Positions 9,513 through 17,680 of a stretch of 33,621 nt of DNA are shown here, piece after piece; the stretch's first letter is position 1, and the number at the start of each line of letters is the position of its first letter. The notes under the pieces are model-generated. The model did no database searches and was not told the origin of the DNA. It saw nothing but the letters and a program-made list of their open reading frames with translations. The stretch spans positions 1 through 33,621 of the forward strand of contig DSEO01000100.1 in the NCBI GenBank assembly GCA_011056635.1, written 5' to 3'. The position numbers were made by a program, and so were the translations under genes. The stretch comes from Bacteroides sp. Its GTDB lineage: Bacteria; Bacteroidota; Bacteroidia; Bacteroidales; GCA-2748055.

Positions 9513-10618
9513 ATCTTCTCGGTCAGCTTCTGGACCACCCTAAAGTTATTAAAAAATTCCTTGGCAAAAACCCGGATCACCGTATAGGTGGGGATGGCCA
9601 GGATCATTCCCACAATTCCGGCCAGGCTGCCGGCCATCATGATCACGATAAAGATCTCAATGGGATGGGCATAGACGCTGGTCCCGAAAATGAACGGTTG
9701 GAATACCATGTTGTCCGTAAGCTGGGTAATGACGAATACAATGAACATATACCCCATCAATGGCAGCAGCTGGGTGGTAAAATCCAGATCAAGGTGGGAT
9801 GCCGCTCCCAGCAGGATCCCCAGCGCCGCTCCGATCCAGGGGCCCAGGTAGGGGATGATATTGAGCACGGCGGCCATCAATCCGATCACCAGTCCGTGCC
9901 TGAATCCCACACCCACAATGGTCATGCCCAGGGTGACCAGCGTCATGATCCCTGTCATCTGCAATGCGATGCCGACGAAATACCTGCGGAGCAGATGGAT
10001 GATGGAGGTGATGGCATGCCGGAAGGCCGATTCCTTTTCCTTCGGCAGCAGGGTAATCACGTAACCCAGTAACAGGCGCTCCTCCCTGAGCACGAAAAAG
10101 GTAATGAAAGAGATGGCAAAAATGGCCCAGGCAATATTCCCCAGGATGGAGGCAACGCTCCCAACAAGGTCTGTGATCACATTGATGCTCAGTACTTCCC
10201 TCAGGCGATTCTGCAACAGCTGCCTCAGCGATTCCTGGTTATCTTCACCCAGGTTCAGTTCGCTGTACCATATTTCCACACGCTCGATGGGCCCTTCCAG
10301 CTGCTGGAAGATCTTATTGGTATCCACTTTGGAAAGTTCCTGGGCCTCGCTGGCCACCAGGGGTATAAAAAGCCTGAAGAAACTGAAGATGGCTACCCAG
10401 ATCACGATCAACGTGACCATGGCCCTCAGGGTCACGGGGATTTGCCACTTCCCGATCCTGATGCGTCCGAGCAGGTGCACCAGGGGGCGCCCGATCAGGG
10501 AAAGGACGGAGGCGATCAGCAGGTAGGCCACAATGTTCGAAAACCGCCATACCAGGAAAACAAGCACAGCGATACCGGCTATCACAAGCAGGGTACGTGG
10601 CGTGAACCAGGATTTCAT
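9509..10618 (-). CDS. AI-2E family transporter (PerM-like permease)
   Basis: 369 aa polytopic; ...VGFRHGLVIGLMAAVLNIIPYLGPWIGAALG..., DNMVFQPFIFG, GIVGMILAIPTYTVIRV. Confidence 0.9.
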   Translation of the reverse strand: MKSWFTPRTLLVIAGIAVLVFLVWRFSNIVAYLLIASVLSLIGRPLVHLLGRIRIGKWQIPVTLRAMVTLIVIWVAIFSFFRLFIPLVASEAQELSKVDTNKIFQQLEGPIERVEIWYSELNLGEDNQESLRQLLQNRLREVLSINVITDLVGSVASILGNIAWAIFAISFITFFVLREERLLLGYVITLLPKEKESAFRHAITSIIHLLRRYFVGIALQMTGIMTLVTLGMTIVGVGFRHGLVIGLMAAVLNIIPYLGPWIGAALGILLGAASHLDLDFTTQLLPLMGYMFIVFVITQLTDNMVFQPFIFGTSVYAHPIEIFIVIMMAGSLAGIVGMILAIPTYTVIRVFAKEFFNNFRVVQKLTEKI

Positions 10619-10753
10619 ATCGGTGCCATCCCTTCCGGGTAATTAACAGTTCGTGTAAATATAATAATTTATTGATGATGGGAATGTTGATATTTTTTCC
10701 TTTTGATTTCCTGGGCGAATCGCTACTTTTACCTCCCACGAAGCGAAGGGAAA

Positions 10754-11548
10754 ATGAAGCAATATCTTGATCTGCTTGATCATGTGCTGAAGCATGGACA
10801 CAGGAAGGAGGACCGCACGGGGACGGGAACCCTCAGTATTTTCGGATACCAGATGCGGTTCGACCTGGCCGAAGGATTTCCGTTGCTGACCACCAAAAAA
10901 CTGCATGTCCGGTCGATCCTGTACGAACTGCTCTGGTTCCTGAGGGGGGATACCAACATCCGGTACCTGAACGACCACGGGGTCAGGATCTGGGACGACT
11001 GGGCGGACGAGAACGGTGAACTGGGCCATATCTACGGTTACCAGTGGCGCAGCTGGCCTGCGGCCGACGGTACCACCATTGACCAGGTGGCCATGGTGAT
11101 TGATTCCATCCGGAATGACCCGGACTCCAGGAGACATGTCATCAGTGCATGGAATGTGGGAGAACTGGACCGGATGGCCCTGCCTCCCTGTCACATCCTC
11201 TTCCAGTTCTATGTGGCCGGTGGAAAACTCTCCTGTCAGCTGTATCAGCGGAGTGCGGATATCTTCCTGGGTGTTCCGTTCAACATCGCATCTTATGCTT
11301 TTCTGCTGATGATGATGGCCCGGGTGACGGGACTGCAGCCCGGCGAGTTCATTCATACCCTGGGGGATGCACACATCTATCTCAATCACACGGACCAGGT
11401 GAAACTGCAGCTCAGCCGGGATCCCAGACCGCTGCCCCGGGTGACCCTGAATCCGGAAGTCCGTTCCGTTTTCGATTTTATATATGAAGACTTTCAGGTG
11501 GAGGATTATGATCCCCACCCCCATATCAAAGGTGCCATCTCGGTATGA
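10754..11548 (+). CDS. thyA: Thymidylate synthase
   Basis: 264 aa from ATG at 10754: [38 protein letters not shown]...[14 protein letters not shown]...[14 protein letters not shown]. The ORF-track start at 10703 is upstream of the conserved start. Confidence 0.97.
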   Translation: MKQYLDLLDHVLKHGHRKEDRTGTGTLSIFGYQMRFDLAEGFPLLTTKKLHVRSILYELLWFLRGDTNIRYLNDHGVRIWDDWADENGELGHIYGYQWRSWPAADGTTIDQVAMVIDSIRNDPDSRRHVISAWNVGELDRMALPPCHILFQFYVAGGKLSCQLYQRSADIFLGVPFNIASYAFLLMMMARVTGLQPGEFIHTLGDAHIYLNHTDQVKLQLSRDPRPLPRVTLNPEVRSVFDFIYEDFQVEDYDPHPHIKGAISV

Positions 11549-12042
11549 TCCATAAAAACATCTCCATCATCGTGGCCGTTGCGGAAAACCATGCCATCGG
11601 AAAGGACAACCGGCTGCTCTGGCACCTGCCGGACGATCTCAAGAGGTTCAAAAGACTCACCACGGGACATACCCTGATCATGGGGAGAAATACATTTCAT
11701 TCTCTGCCCGGGGGACCCCTGCCCGACCGCCGCCATATCGTACTCACGGACAGACCCTGTGAAAAATTCGAAGGTTGCGAGACAGCCCGTTCCGTCGAGG
11801 AGGCGCTGGCGCTTGCCGGTAACAGGAAGGAGTGTTTTGTGATCGGAGGAGGCATGGTGTATGCCCGCTTCCTGCCCCTGGCGGGGAAACTGTACCTGAC
11901 CAGGGTGCACCGGGAATTCGAGGGAGATACCTTCTTCCCGCAGATCGATTTCAGTCACTGGAAAGCCGTATATACGGAAACGGTGGAGGCGGGGGGAAAA
12001 AATGAATATGCCCATACCTATACGGAATATGTAAGAATTTGA
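11545..12042 (+). CDS. folA: Dihydrofolate reductase
   Basis: [44 protein letters not shown]...; ATGA overlap with thyA. Confidence 0.96.
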   Translation: MIHKNISIIVAVAENHAIGKDNRLLWHLPDDLKRFKRLTTGHTLIMGRNTFHSLPGGPLPDRRHIVLTDRPCEKFEGCETARSVEEALALAGNRKECFVIGGGMVYARFLPLAGKLYLTRVHREFEGDTFFPQIDFSHWKAVYTETVEAGGKNEYAHTYTEYVRI

Positions 12043-12052
12043 CCCTGCATCG

Positions 12053-12083
12053 TTGTAAGGTGTCACTTTAATCACTATTTTTC
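12053..12083 (+). promoter_or_regulatory. Candidate Bacteroidota-type promoter for the DUF2147 gene
   Basis: TTG (12053-12055) - N20 - TATTTTTC (12076-12083), one mismatch to TAnnTTTG. Confidence 0.45.
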
Positions 12084-12106
12084 CGCACGAACCAACACAG
12101 CACAAC

Positions 12107-12562
12107 ATGAAAAAGTATCTGGTATCCATCACCGCCATTCTGTTCCTGCCCCTGTTCCTCTATGCACAATCGGACAGGATCCTCGGCGTATGGCTCACCG
12201 AGGAAGGGACCTCACAGGTGGAGATCTACAAGTCCCCGGACGGAAAGTTCCACGGAAAGATTGTCTGGCTGGATGAGCCCTTTGAAAACGGGAAGCCCAA
12301 GGTTGATGATGAGAATCCCGATCCCAAACTGGCCAAAAGGCCTATCATGGGATTGCCCCTGGTGAAGAACTTTAAATACAGTTCGAAAAAGAAGCAATGG
12401 GTCGACGGAAGCATCTATGATCCGGATAACGGAAAAACGTATGATTGTTTCGCCTGGTTTGAGAACGGCAATTACAACACCCTGTATCTGAAAGGGTATG
12501 TGATGGGGATCCGGGCTCTGGGCAGGTCGACCGTCTGGAAGCGGGAGAACAAAAGAAACTGA
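12107..12562 (+). CDS. DUF2147 domain-containing secreted protein
   Basis: Signal peptide (LFLYAQ), ILGVWLTEEGTSQVEIYKSPDGKFHGKIVWL...WVDGSIYDPDNGKTYDCFAWF...LKGYVMGIRALGRSTVWKR. Confidence 0.9.
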   Translation: MKKYLVSITAILFLPLFLYAQSDRILGVWLTEEGTSQVEIYKSPDGKFHGKIVWLDEPFENGKPKVDDENPDPKLAKRPIMGLPLVKNFKYSSKKKQWVDGSIYDPDNGKTYDCFAWFENGNYNTLYLKGYVMGIRALGRSTVWKRENKRN

Positions 12563-12599
12563 AAATGCGCGGGCCTGCCGGAACGGGCCTGCCTGAAAT

Positions 12600-12645
12600 T
12601 GAACGGAAACGGACACTGCTGTCCCGCTTCCGTTCACTTTTTTTT
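12600..12645 (+). terminator. Rho-independent terminator after the DUF2147 gene
   Basis: TGAACGGAA ... TTCCGTTCA 9-bp perfect outer stem followed by T8 (12638-12645). Confidence 0.85.
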
Positions 12646-12805
12646 GCCGCTCAGCGCATCCGGTTTATTGTATGTTCTTGATTGCCCAAAGCTTATATAT
12701 TTTGGCATGTAATATGCTATATTTTCAATGAAAACAAATCTTACGTCCTTTTACACCAACGGGTGATTCAGTAAAATTTCTTTTTTAGGTTTAAGTGGTT
12801 AGTTT

Positions 12806-12836
12806 AAAAAAGGGGCTTCACAGGGCCCCTTTTTTT
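12806..12836. terminator. Bidirectional intrinsic terminator
   Basis: AAAAAAGGGGC - TTCACAGG - GCCCCTTTTTTT (11-bp stem, A-tract and T-tract on opposite sides), between the plus-strand DUF2147 gene and the 3' end of the minus-strand 12874-14094 gene. Confidence 0.85.
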
Positions 12837-12873
12837 CCCCTGCCTCCTTCTTTTCTTCCCTGCCTCCTTCTTT

Positions 12874-14094
12874 TCAGTTCCCCAGCAGATTCCGGATGGC
12901 CACGTATTCAGCCAGTGCGATCCCCTTGGCGGCATCACTCAGTTTGTAGTAATTCTTTACCAGCGGTTCGTTCAGCACATGACCTGCCCCGTATTCGATT
13001 TTCCAGATTTTCCCGGTGAATTCCAGGTGGTCCCCGATCTGGCCCCGGACCACCGGATCATCGATCATCTCCTCCAGCATCTCCCTGAATATGTTAGCTT
13101 CCAGGTCAAATTCCCTGCCGGCTCCGTCCTTGCTGATCACCTGGTCACCGGCCCTGCGGTTGTCGATGGCCTGTACATCCCCGATAAAGGCCCCCGGCTC
13201 CCCCACAAGGGAGATCATCTCATCCTGCATGGCCTCTATGCGGACCTGCAATGACCTGGCCTGTTCGTGGATCCGCGCAATGGATCCCTGCCGGTCCGCC
13301 GTTACACTGTCACCGGCCAGTTCCAGCAACGCGGCGGTCCGCTCCCGCACCTGCTGCACGCTGGCTTCATTCTGGACGGCCTCCTCCCGGTAGAGCTCCA
13401 GGGACGTTTTGGACATGTTCACATTGGCAAAGAGCGTGATGATGGCGATCCCCACCAGCAGCATCACCACATAGGGCAGGGCGACCTTCTGTTTTCCCGC
13501 CCGCCGGAAAGCATTGACCACGTAGAGGGGAACGAAACCCACAATCAGGAACCCGGTTCCCAGCAGGACCATGCTACCGGCCCCGGGCCAGTGCATGATC
13601 TTGAACAGTGCGCCGGCCAGCAGCAGGGCCAGGGTCAGATAGCCCACCACAGGGTATACAGGGTTCTTTTTCTCTGCCTGCTCCCGGTAATTGGTGACGA
13701 AATACAGCGGCAGGAACACCAGGACGATCAGTACAATGCCCACGGTAAGCAATATACCGGCACCCGGCCAGTGCATCCGTTTGAAGAAAGCGCCGAGTAG
13801 GGTGACCAGCGCGGAGGAAAGTCCGAAGATATACGTGAAATTTTTCATGCGTTGAAATTTTTTATCCAGGTTAAGCAAAGTCTGGTGCTGGAGCTCGGGA
13901 AGCCTGTTTTCGCCGATGGAATCGAGGACCGCCCCGTAGGAGGATTCGAAATCCTCCCCGGCATGCATCTTCTCCTCCACCATGCAGCATACATGGTCCA
14001 GCACGTCATCCAGGAGCCTCTGGCAGGTCAGCCCGCGGCCGGCCAGATCGCTCCTGATCCGTTCGAGGTTGTCGTCAATGGTCGCTCCGATCAT
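12874..14094 (-). CDS. Membrane protein: N-terminal HAAS/DUF1700-like cytosolic segment, two tandem GldL-like TM hairpins, a fifth TM and a C-terminal extracytoplasmic helical domain
   Basis: ...LLDDVLDHVCCMVEEKMHAGEDFESSYGAVL...; LLGAFFKRMHWPGAG and LAGALFKIMHWPGAG hairpins exactly 180 nt apart; fifth TM VVMLLVGIAIITLFA. Sits directly downstream of padR. Confidence 0.8.
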   Translation of the reverse strand: MIGATIDDNLERIRSDLAGRGLTCQRLLDDVLDHVCCMVEEKMHAGEDFESSYGAVLDSIGENRLPELQHQTLLNLDKKFQRMKNFTYIFGLSSALVTLLGAFFKRMHWPGAGILLTVGIVLIVLVFLPLYFVTNYREQAEKKNPVYPVVGYLTLALLLAGALFKIMHWPGAGSMVLLGTGFLIVGFVPLYVVNAFRRAGKQKVALPYVVMLLVGIAIITLFANVNMSKTSLELYREEAVQNEASVQQVRERTAALLELAGDSVTADRQGSIARIHEQARSLQVRIEAMQDEMISLVGEPGAFIGDVQAIDNRRAGDQVISKDGAGREFDLEANIFREMLEEMIDDPVVRGQIGDHLEFTGKIWKIEYGAGHVLNEPLVKNYYKLSDAAKGIALAEYVAIRNLLGN

Positions 14095-14096
14095 TG

Positions 14097-14429
14097 TCAG
14101 GCAGGCGACGGTTTGAGCACATAGGTCAGGGTATTCACAAAATCAAAAAATTCATCCAGCTTCTGCTGTGCCCCTGACCTGCCAACCTCGGTCAGAGAGT
14201 AGTACTTCCGGACCCGCCTGCCGATGTATTCCGTTTCGGTGGTGATGTGTCCGTCCGCCTCCAGTTTATGTAAAACCGGGTAGAGCGCCCCGAATGTGAG
14301 CCTGATCTTACCGGTGGAGAGCTCTTCCACCTTTTTGGTAATCTCATAGCCGTACATGCGTCCGTTGTCGGCCAACAGCTTCAGTACGATCGTACGCAGG
14401 GTACCTTTTAAAAGATCATTCGATATCAT
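14097..14429 (-). CDS. PadR family transcriptional regulator
   Basis: 110 aa winged-helix: LLKGTLRTIVLKLLADNGRMYGYEITKKVEELSTGKIRLTFGALYPVLHKLEADGHI...RRVRKYYSLTEVG. Confidence 0.95.
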   Translation of the reverse strand: MISNDLLKGTLRTIVLKLLADNGRMYGYEITKKVEELSTGKIRLTFGALYPVLHKLEADGHITTETEYIGRRVRKYYSLTEVGRSGAQQKLDEFFDFVNTLTYVLKPSPA

Positions 14430-14434
14430 GGGTA

Positions 14435-14464
14435 CAAATATATAACATTGTTATATATATGCAA
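14435..14464 (-). promoter_or_regulatory. Promoter of padR overlapped by a perfect 10-1-10 palindrome (14438-14458)
   Basis: Minus strand: TTG (14464-14462) - N19 - TATATTTG (14442-14435), exact TAnnTTTG. Palindrome ATATATAACA-T-TGTTATATAT covers most of the spacer and part of the -7 box. Confidence 0.8.
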
Positions 14465-14472
14465 ATTATATA

Positions 14473-14510
14473 TTGCTTTTTTTCCGTTTTGTTCATATGT
14501 TTGAACATAT
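14473..14510 (+). promoter_or_regulatory. Divergent plus-strand promoter overlapped by a second palindrome (14495-14510)
   Basis: TTG (14473-14475) - N20 - TATGTTTG (14496-14503), exact TAnnTTTG. Palindrome ATATGTT-TG-AACATAT overlaps the -7 box. Confidence 0.75.
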
Positions 14511-14527
14511 TTGTCTCACCTTAATTT

Positions 14528-15427
14528 ATGACTATGAAACAAAAATTTACGCTTAAGAAACTTTTCCGGAAAAGGGAAGGCTGGCTGCTGATGGCCCTGT
14601 TTGCACTCCTGCTCGTGTTCGGGTGCTATGAATTCAAAGTGGTGGATCAGCCCACCGAAGGTACCAAGAACAGTTCGTTTGATGTGAATATCGTGATGAC
14701 CGAGGATGATGATGAGTCCAATGACTGGACCTATGAGGACGGTTCACTGACCAAGGGCGGCCTGTTCAGTGTGCTGCTTCCGGAAGGATGGACCATCACG
14801 GACGACATCGGGGTCACCGTGGTGGCGGCTGACTCCCTGCCGGACGGAATGGGAGGATGGGTTAAACCGACCGGGGAACACGGCGGACAGTACGTGCTGC
14901 AATATGATGAAACGCAGACCACCATGCTGAATGATTCCTCTGCCGCACCGCCCGAAGGGTATTACTGGTGGGGTGCCGTGACCAGCGAACCCGTGGACAT
15001 GGCGTTCTTCGACAGCCTTTACTTCACAGTGAACATCCTGACGGACGACAAGCTGGGGGAATTCTTCCTGCAGTATGCGGCGGGTGACGTGGATTACTGG
15101 GGCCGGATGCCCTATGATCCCCTGACCCTCACCGATCCGCTTCCCATTACCATCAGTCCGGGCGTCAATGTGAATGAATACCTGACGGAAGCTGCCCTTT
15201 CCCTCTATCCCAATCCCTCCTACGGATACCTGAACATCGGGCTGTCCGGTGCAATGGACCGGACGGTGGATATGATGATCTATGATCTGAGGGGAAAACA
15301 GGTACGCTCCGGACAGATTACCGGTGCGCACACCACCCTGGATGTGGTGGACCTGGCCCCGGGGACCTATGTGCTCCGGCTTGAAACGGGCGGGGAGACA
15401 ATCACCAGGAAATTCGTGAAACACTGA
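14528..15427 (+). CDS. Secreted protein (DUF4961-like N-terminal region) with a T9SS type A sorting domain
   Basis: Hydrophobic N-terminus ending LLLVFGC; ...CYEFKVVDQPTEGTKNSSFDVNIVM; C-terminal LYPNPSYGYLNIGLSG...DLAPGTYVLRLETGGETITRKFVKH. Confidence 0.8.
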   Translation: MTMKQKFTLKKLFRKREGWLLMALFALLLVFGCYEFKVVDQPTEGTKNSSFDVNIVMTEDDDESNDWTYEDGSLTKGGLFSVLLPEGWTITDDIGVTVVAADSLPDGMGGWVKPTGEHGGQYVLQYDETQTTMLNDSSAAPPEGYYWWGAVTSEPVDMAFFDSLYFTVNILTDDKLGEFFLQYAAGDVDYWGRMPYDPLTLTDPLPITISPGVNVNEYLTEAALSLYPNPSYGYLNIGLSGAMDRTVDMMIYDLRGKQVRSGQITGAHTTLDVVDLAPGTYVLRLETGGETITRKFVKH

Positions 15428-15473
15428 CGGTTCGCACTTCACGCAATCTGAAAACCTGATCACTACATATCGT

Positions 15474-16313
15474 GTGGAACTGGCATACATCACATGGAAT
15501 GTGGATCCTGTCATCTTCAGGATCGGATCCTTCGCGATCCGGTGGTACTCCCTGTTCCTTGTGGCCAGCTTCTACATCAGCTACCGCATGGTGGGCTATA
15601 TCTATGACCGCGAAGGAAGATCGAAAGATCCCCTCCCCTCCTATGCGCTGTTTGTGATCGGGGGACTCTTCCTGGGGGGGCGACTGATGCACTGCCTGGC
15701 ATATGAACCTGCATATTACCTGAAATATCCCTGGGACATCATCAAACCCTGGAGGGGCGTGCTGGGTGAAAATGCCAGGTTCGTGGGTTACAGGGGTATG
15801 TCGGGCCACGGTTCCGCCCTGGGGATCATCCTGGGGATCGTGATCAATGCCTGGCGGACGAAGACCCCCGTGGTCTGGATGATCGACCGCGTGGCCCTTT
15901 TCGGTCCCCTCATCGGCTTTTTCGTCCGCCTGGGGAACCTGTTCAATTCCGAGATCCTGGGAACGCCCTCCGGCGCTTCCTGGGCTTTTGTGTTCATGCG
16001 GACCGACCATGTTCCCCGCCATCCGGTCCAGCTCTATGAAGCCATTGCCTACCTGGTTATTTTTATTGTCTCGTTTGACTGGTACAAAAGAATTGCGGGA
16101 AGGGAGAAGCCCGGAGCCATGCTGGGACTGGTGCTGATCCTGGTGTACAGCGCCAGGTTTTTGCTGGAATTCTTCAAGGCGAAACAATCCGATGTGGAAA
16201 CGGACCTGTCCCTGAACATGGGACACCTGCTGAGTATTCCTTTTATTGTCGGGGGACTCATCCTGTTTTTCCGGCCGGCGGGAAAAAAAGATAAAAACAC
16301 GCAGATCCGATGA
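15474..16313 (+). CDS. lgt: Prolipoprotein diacylglyceryl transferase (GTG start)
   Basis: IGSFAIRWYSLFLVASFYISYRM, GYRGMSGHGSALGIILGIV, ALFGPLIGFFVRLGNLFNSEILG, HPVQLYEAIAYL. Confidence 0.94.
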   Translation: MELAYITWNVDPVIFRIGSFAIRWYSLFLVASFYISYRMVGYIYDREGRSKDPLPSYALFVIGGLFLGGRLMHCLAYEPAYYLKYPWDIIKPWRGVLGENARFVGYRGMSGHGSALGIILGIVINAWRTKTPVVWMIDRVALFGPLIGFFVRLGNLFNSEILGTPSGASWAFVFMRTDHVPRHPVQLYEAIAYLVIFIVSFDWYKRIAGREKPGAMLGLVLILVYSARFLLEFFKAKQSDVETDLSLNMGHLLSIPFIVGGLILFFRPAGKKDKNTQIR

Positions 16314-17680
16314 GAAGGTTGTTTTTATACGGCAGCATGACCTGTTTGCTTCAGCCTTCCATGGCTGCGGAGCCGGATACCGCATTCAACAATCAGTTCC
16401 GGAGAGACATCGGGGGGTGGATCGCCGCGGATGCGACCTTCTCCATTGCGCTGCCCGATGGCAGGACCCTCTGGCTGTTCGGCGACACCTTCCTGGGGGA
16501 GGTGAACCCGGACAGCTCCATCCAGTCCGGCGCCAGGATGATCCGCAACAGTGCGGTGATCCAGGAGGGTGACCAGCTCCGCACGCTGCATGGTGGGACC
16601 TCCTCCGATCCGGCCGATTTCATCCCCACCCTGCATCCCGATTCCACCTGGTACTGGCCCGAACACGGCCTGGTGGAAGACGATACCCTGCGGATCTTCG
16701 TGGCCAAATTCAGGGAGGCGGACAGAGGCACACCGGGGTTCAATTTCGAACACGCCGGAAACGACATGGCGCTGTTCTCCTATCCTTCGCTGGAATTCCT
16801 GCATGCCGGACCGGTCCGCGCACATGCCGTGAATCAGGTGCTGTACGGCGACCGGGTCCTGGTTGACACAGTCCATACCTATATTTACGGCCGGAAAAGC
16901 GATCCGGAGCATAACATCCCCTACCCGCATGTGGCCAGGGCGCTGAACGGGACTGTCAAAGACCAGGCGTGGGAGTTCTATGACGGATCCGGCTGGTCCC
17001 CCGACCCCTCCCTGTCTGTCCGTATCCATTCCTTCCAGGTTTCCCAGCAATACAGCGTTTCCACATACCGGGGAAAATACATCCTGCTGACCCAGGATAT
17101 CTGGTTATCCCCGAAAATATTCTCCTTCACCGCCCCCGCACCCACGGGTCCCTGGTCGAACAAGCGGCTGCTGTACACGACCCCCGAGACCGCGGATGAA
17201 ACATTTACATACAATGCCTATGTGCATCCCCAGTTTGACAGGGACGGGGAGATGCTGGTCTCTTACAATGTGAACGGGGATTTCTGGTCCATTTTCGATA
17301 ATGTGGAACTGTACCGGCCCCGCTTTATCCGCATTCCTTACATGAACCTGGATTATGCGTTCTGGCCCAACAGTGCGGAAGGGCAGCCGGGACAGGAAGG
17401 ATCCCCGGAGCCGGAAGATCACTCCCTGAGCGCTTTTCCCAATCCCCTGACGGACCATGTGACGCTCCGGTTCGGGATTCACCAGGCGGGAACGGTCGCC
17501 GTCGAAATCACCGACATCCGCGGTATCAAACGTATAGAAACACAAATCATCTGTTCCACACCCGGAGCCCGGATGGTGGAAATGGACATGAAGGAGCTGT
17601 CCCCCGGGATCTATTTCTGCCGGGTGAGGTCCGCCGGCGGCTTACAGGTCCTCCCTTTGCTTAAAACATGCTTTCGGTAA
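16310..17680 (+). CDS. Secreted DUF4185/DUF5005-like (predicted beta-propeller) protein with a T9SS type A sorting domain
   Basis: IALPDGRTLWLFGDTFLGEVNPD...WEFYDGSGW...YILLTQD...GPWSNKRLLYTTPE...RPRFIRIPY; C-terminal LSAFPNPLTDHVTLRF...LSPGIYFCRVRSAGG. ATGA overlap with lgt. Confidence 0.78.
   Translation: MRRLFLYGSMTCLLQPSMAAEPDTAFNNQFRRDIGGWIAADATFSIALPDGRTLWLFGDTFLGEVNPDSSIQSGARMIRNSAVIQEGDQLRTLHGGTSSDPADFIPTLHPDSTWYWPEHGLVEDDTLRIFVAKFREADRGTPGFNFEHAGNDMALFSYPSLEFLHAGPVRAHAVNQVLYGDRVLVDTVHTYIYGRKSDPEHNIPYPHVARALNGTVKDQAWEFYDGSGWSPDPSLSVRIHSFQVSQQYSVSTYRGKYILLTQDIWLSPKIFSFTAPAPTGPWSNKRLLYTTPETADETFTYNAYVHPQFDRDGEMLVSYNVNGDFWSIFDNVELYRPRFIRIPYMNLDYAFWPNSAEGQPGQEGSPEPEDHSLSAFPNPLTDHVTLRFGIHQAGTVAVEITDIRGIKRIETQIICSTPGARMVEMDMKELSPGIYFCRVRSAGGLQVLPLLKTCFR

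Noticed and set aside
10700-10753. Possible promoter upstream of thyA (TTG-N18-TACTTTTA)
   Set aside because: Non-consensus -7 and short spacer; too weak to list as a feature.
12874-14094. Call as a bona fide GldL/GldM proton motor
   Set aside because: Second helices of both hairpins lack the essential acidic residue, and the gene is paired with padR rather than gldK/gldN.
15660-15680. G7 tract in lgt as a phase-variable site
   Set aside because: G7 runs occur several times in this GC-rich window and lgt is essential; not distinctive.
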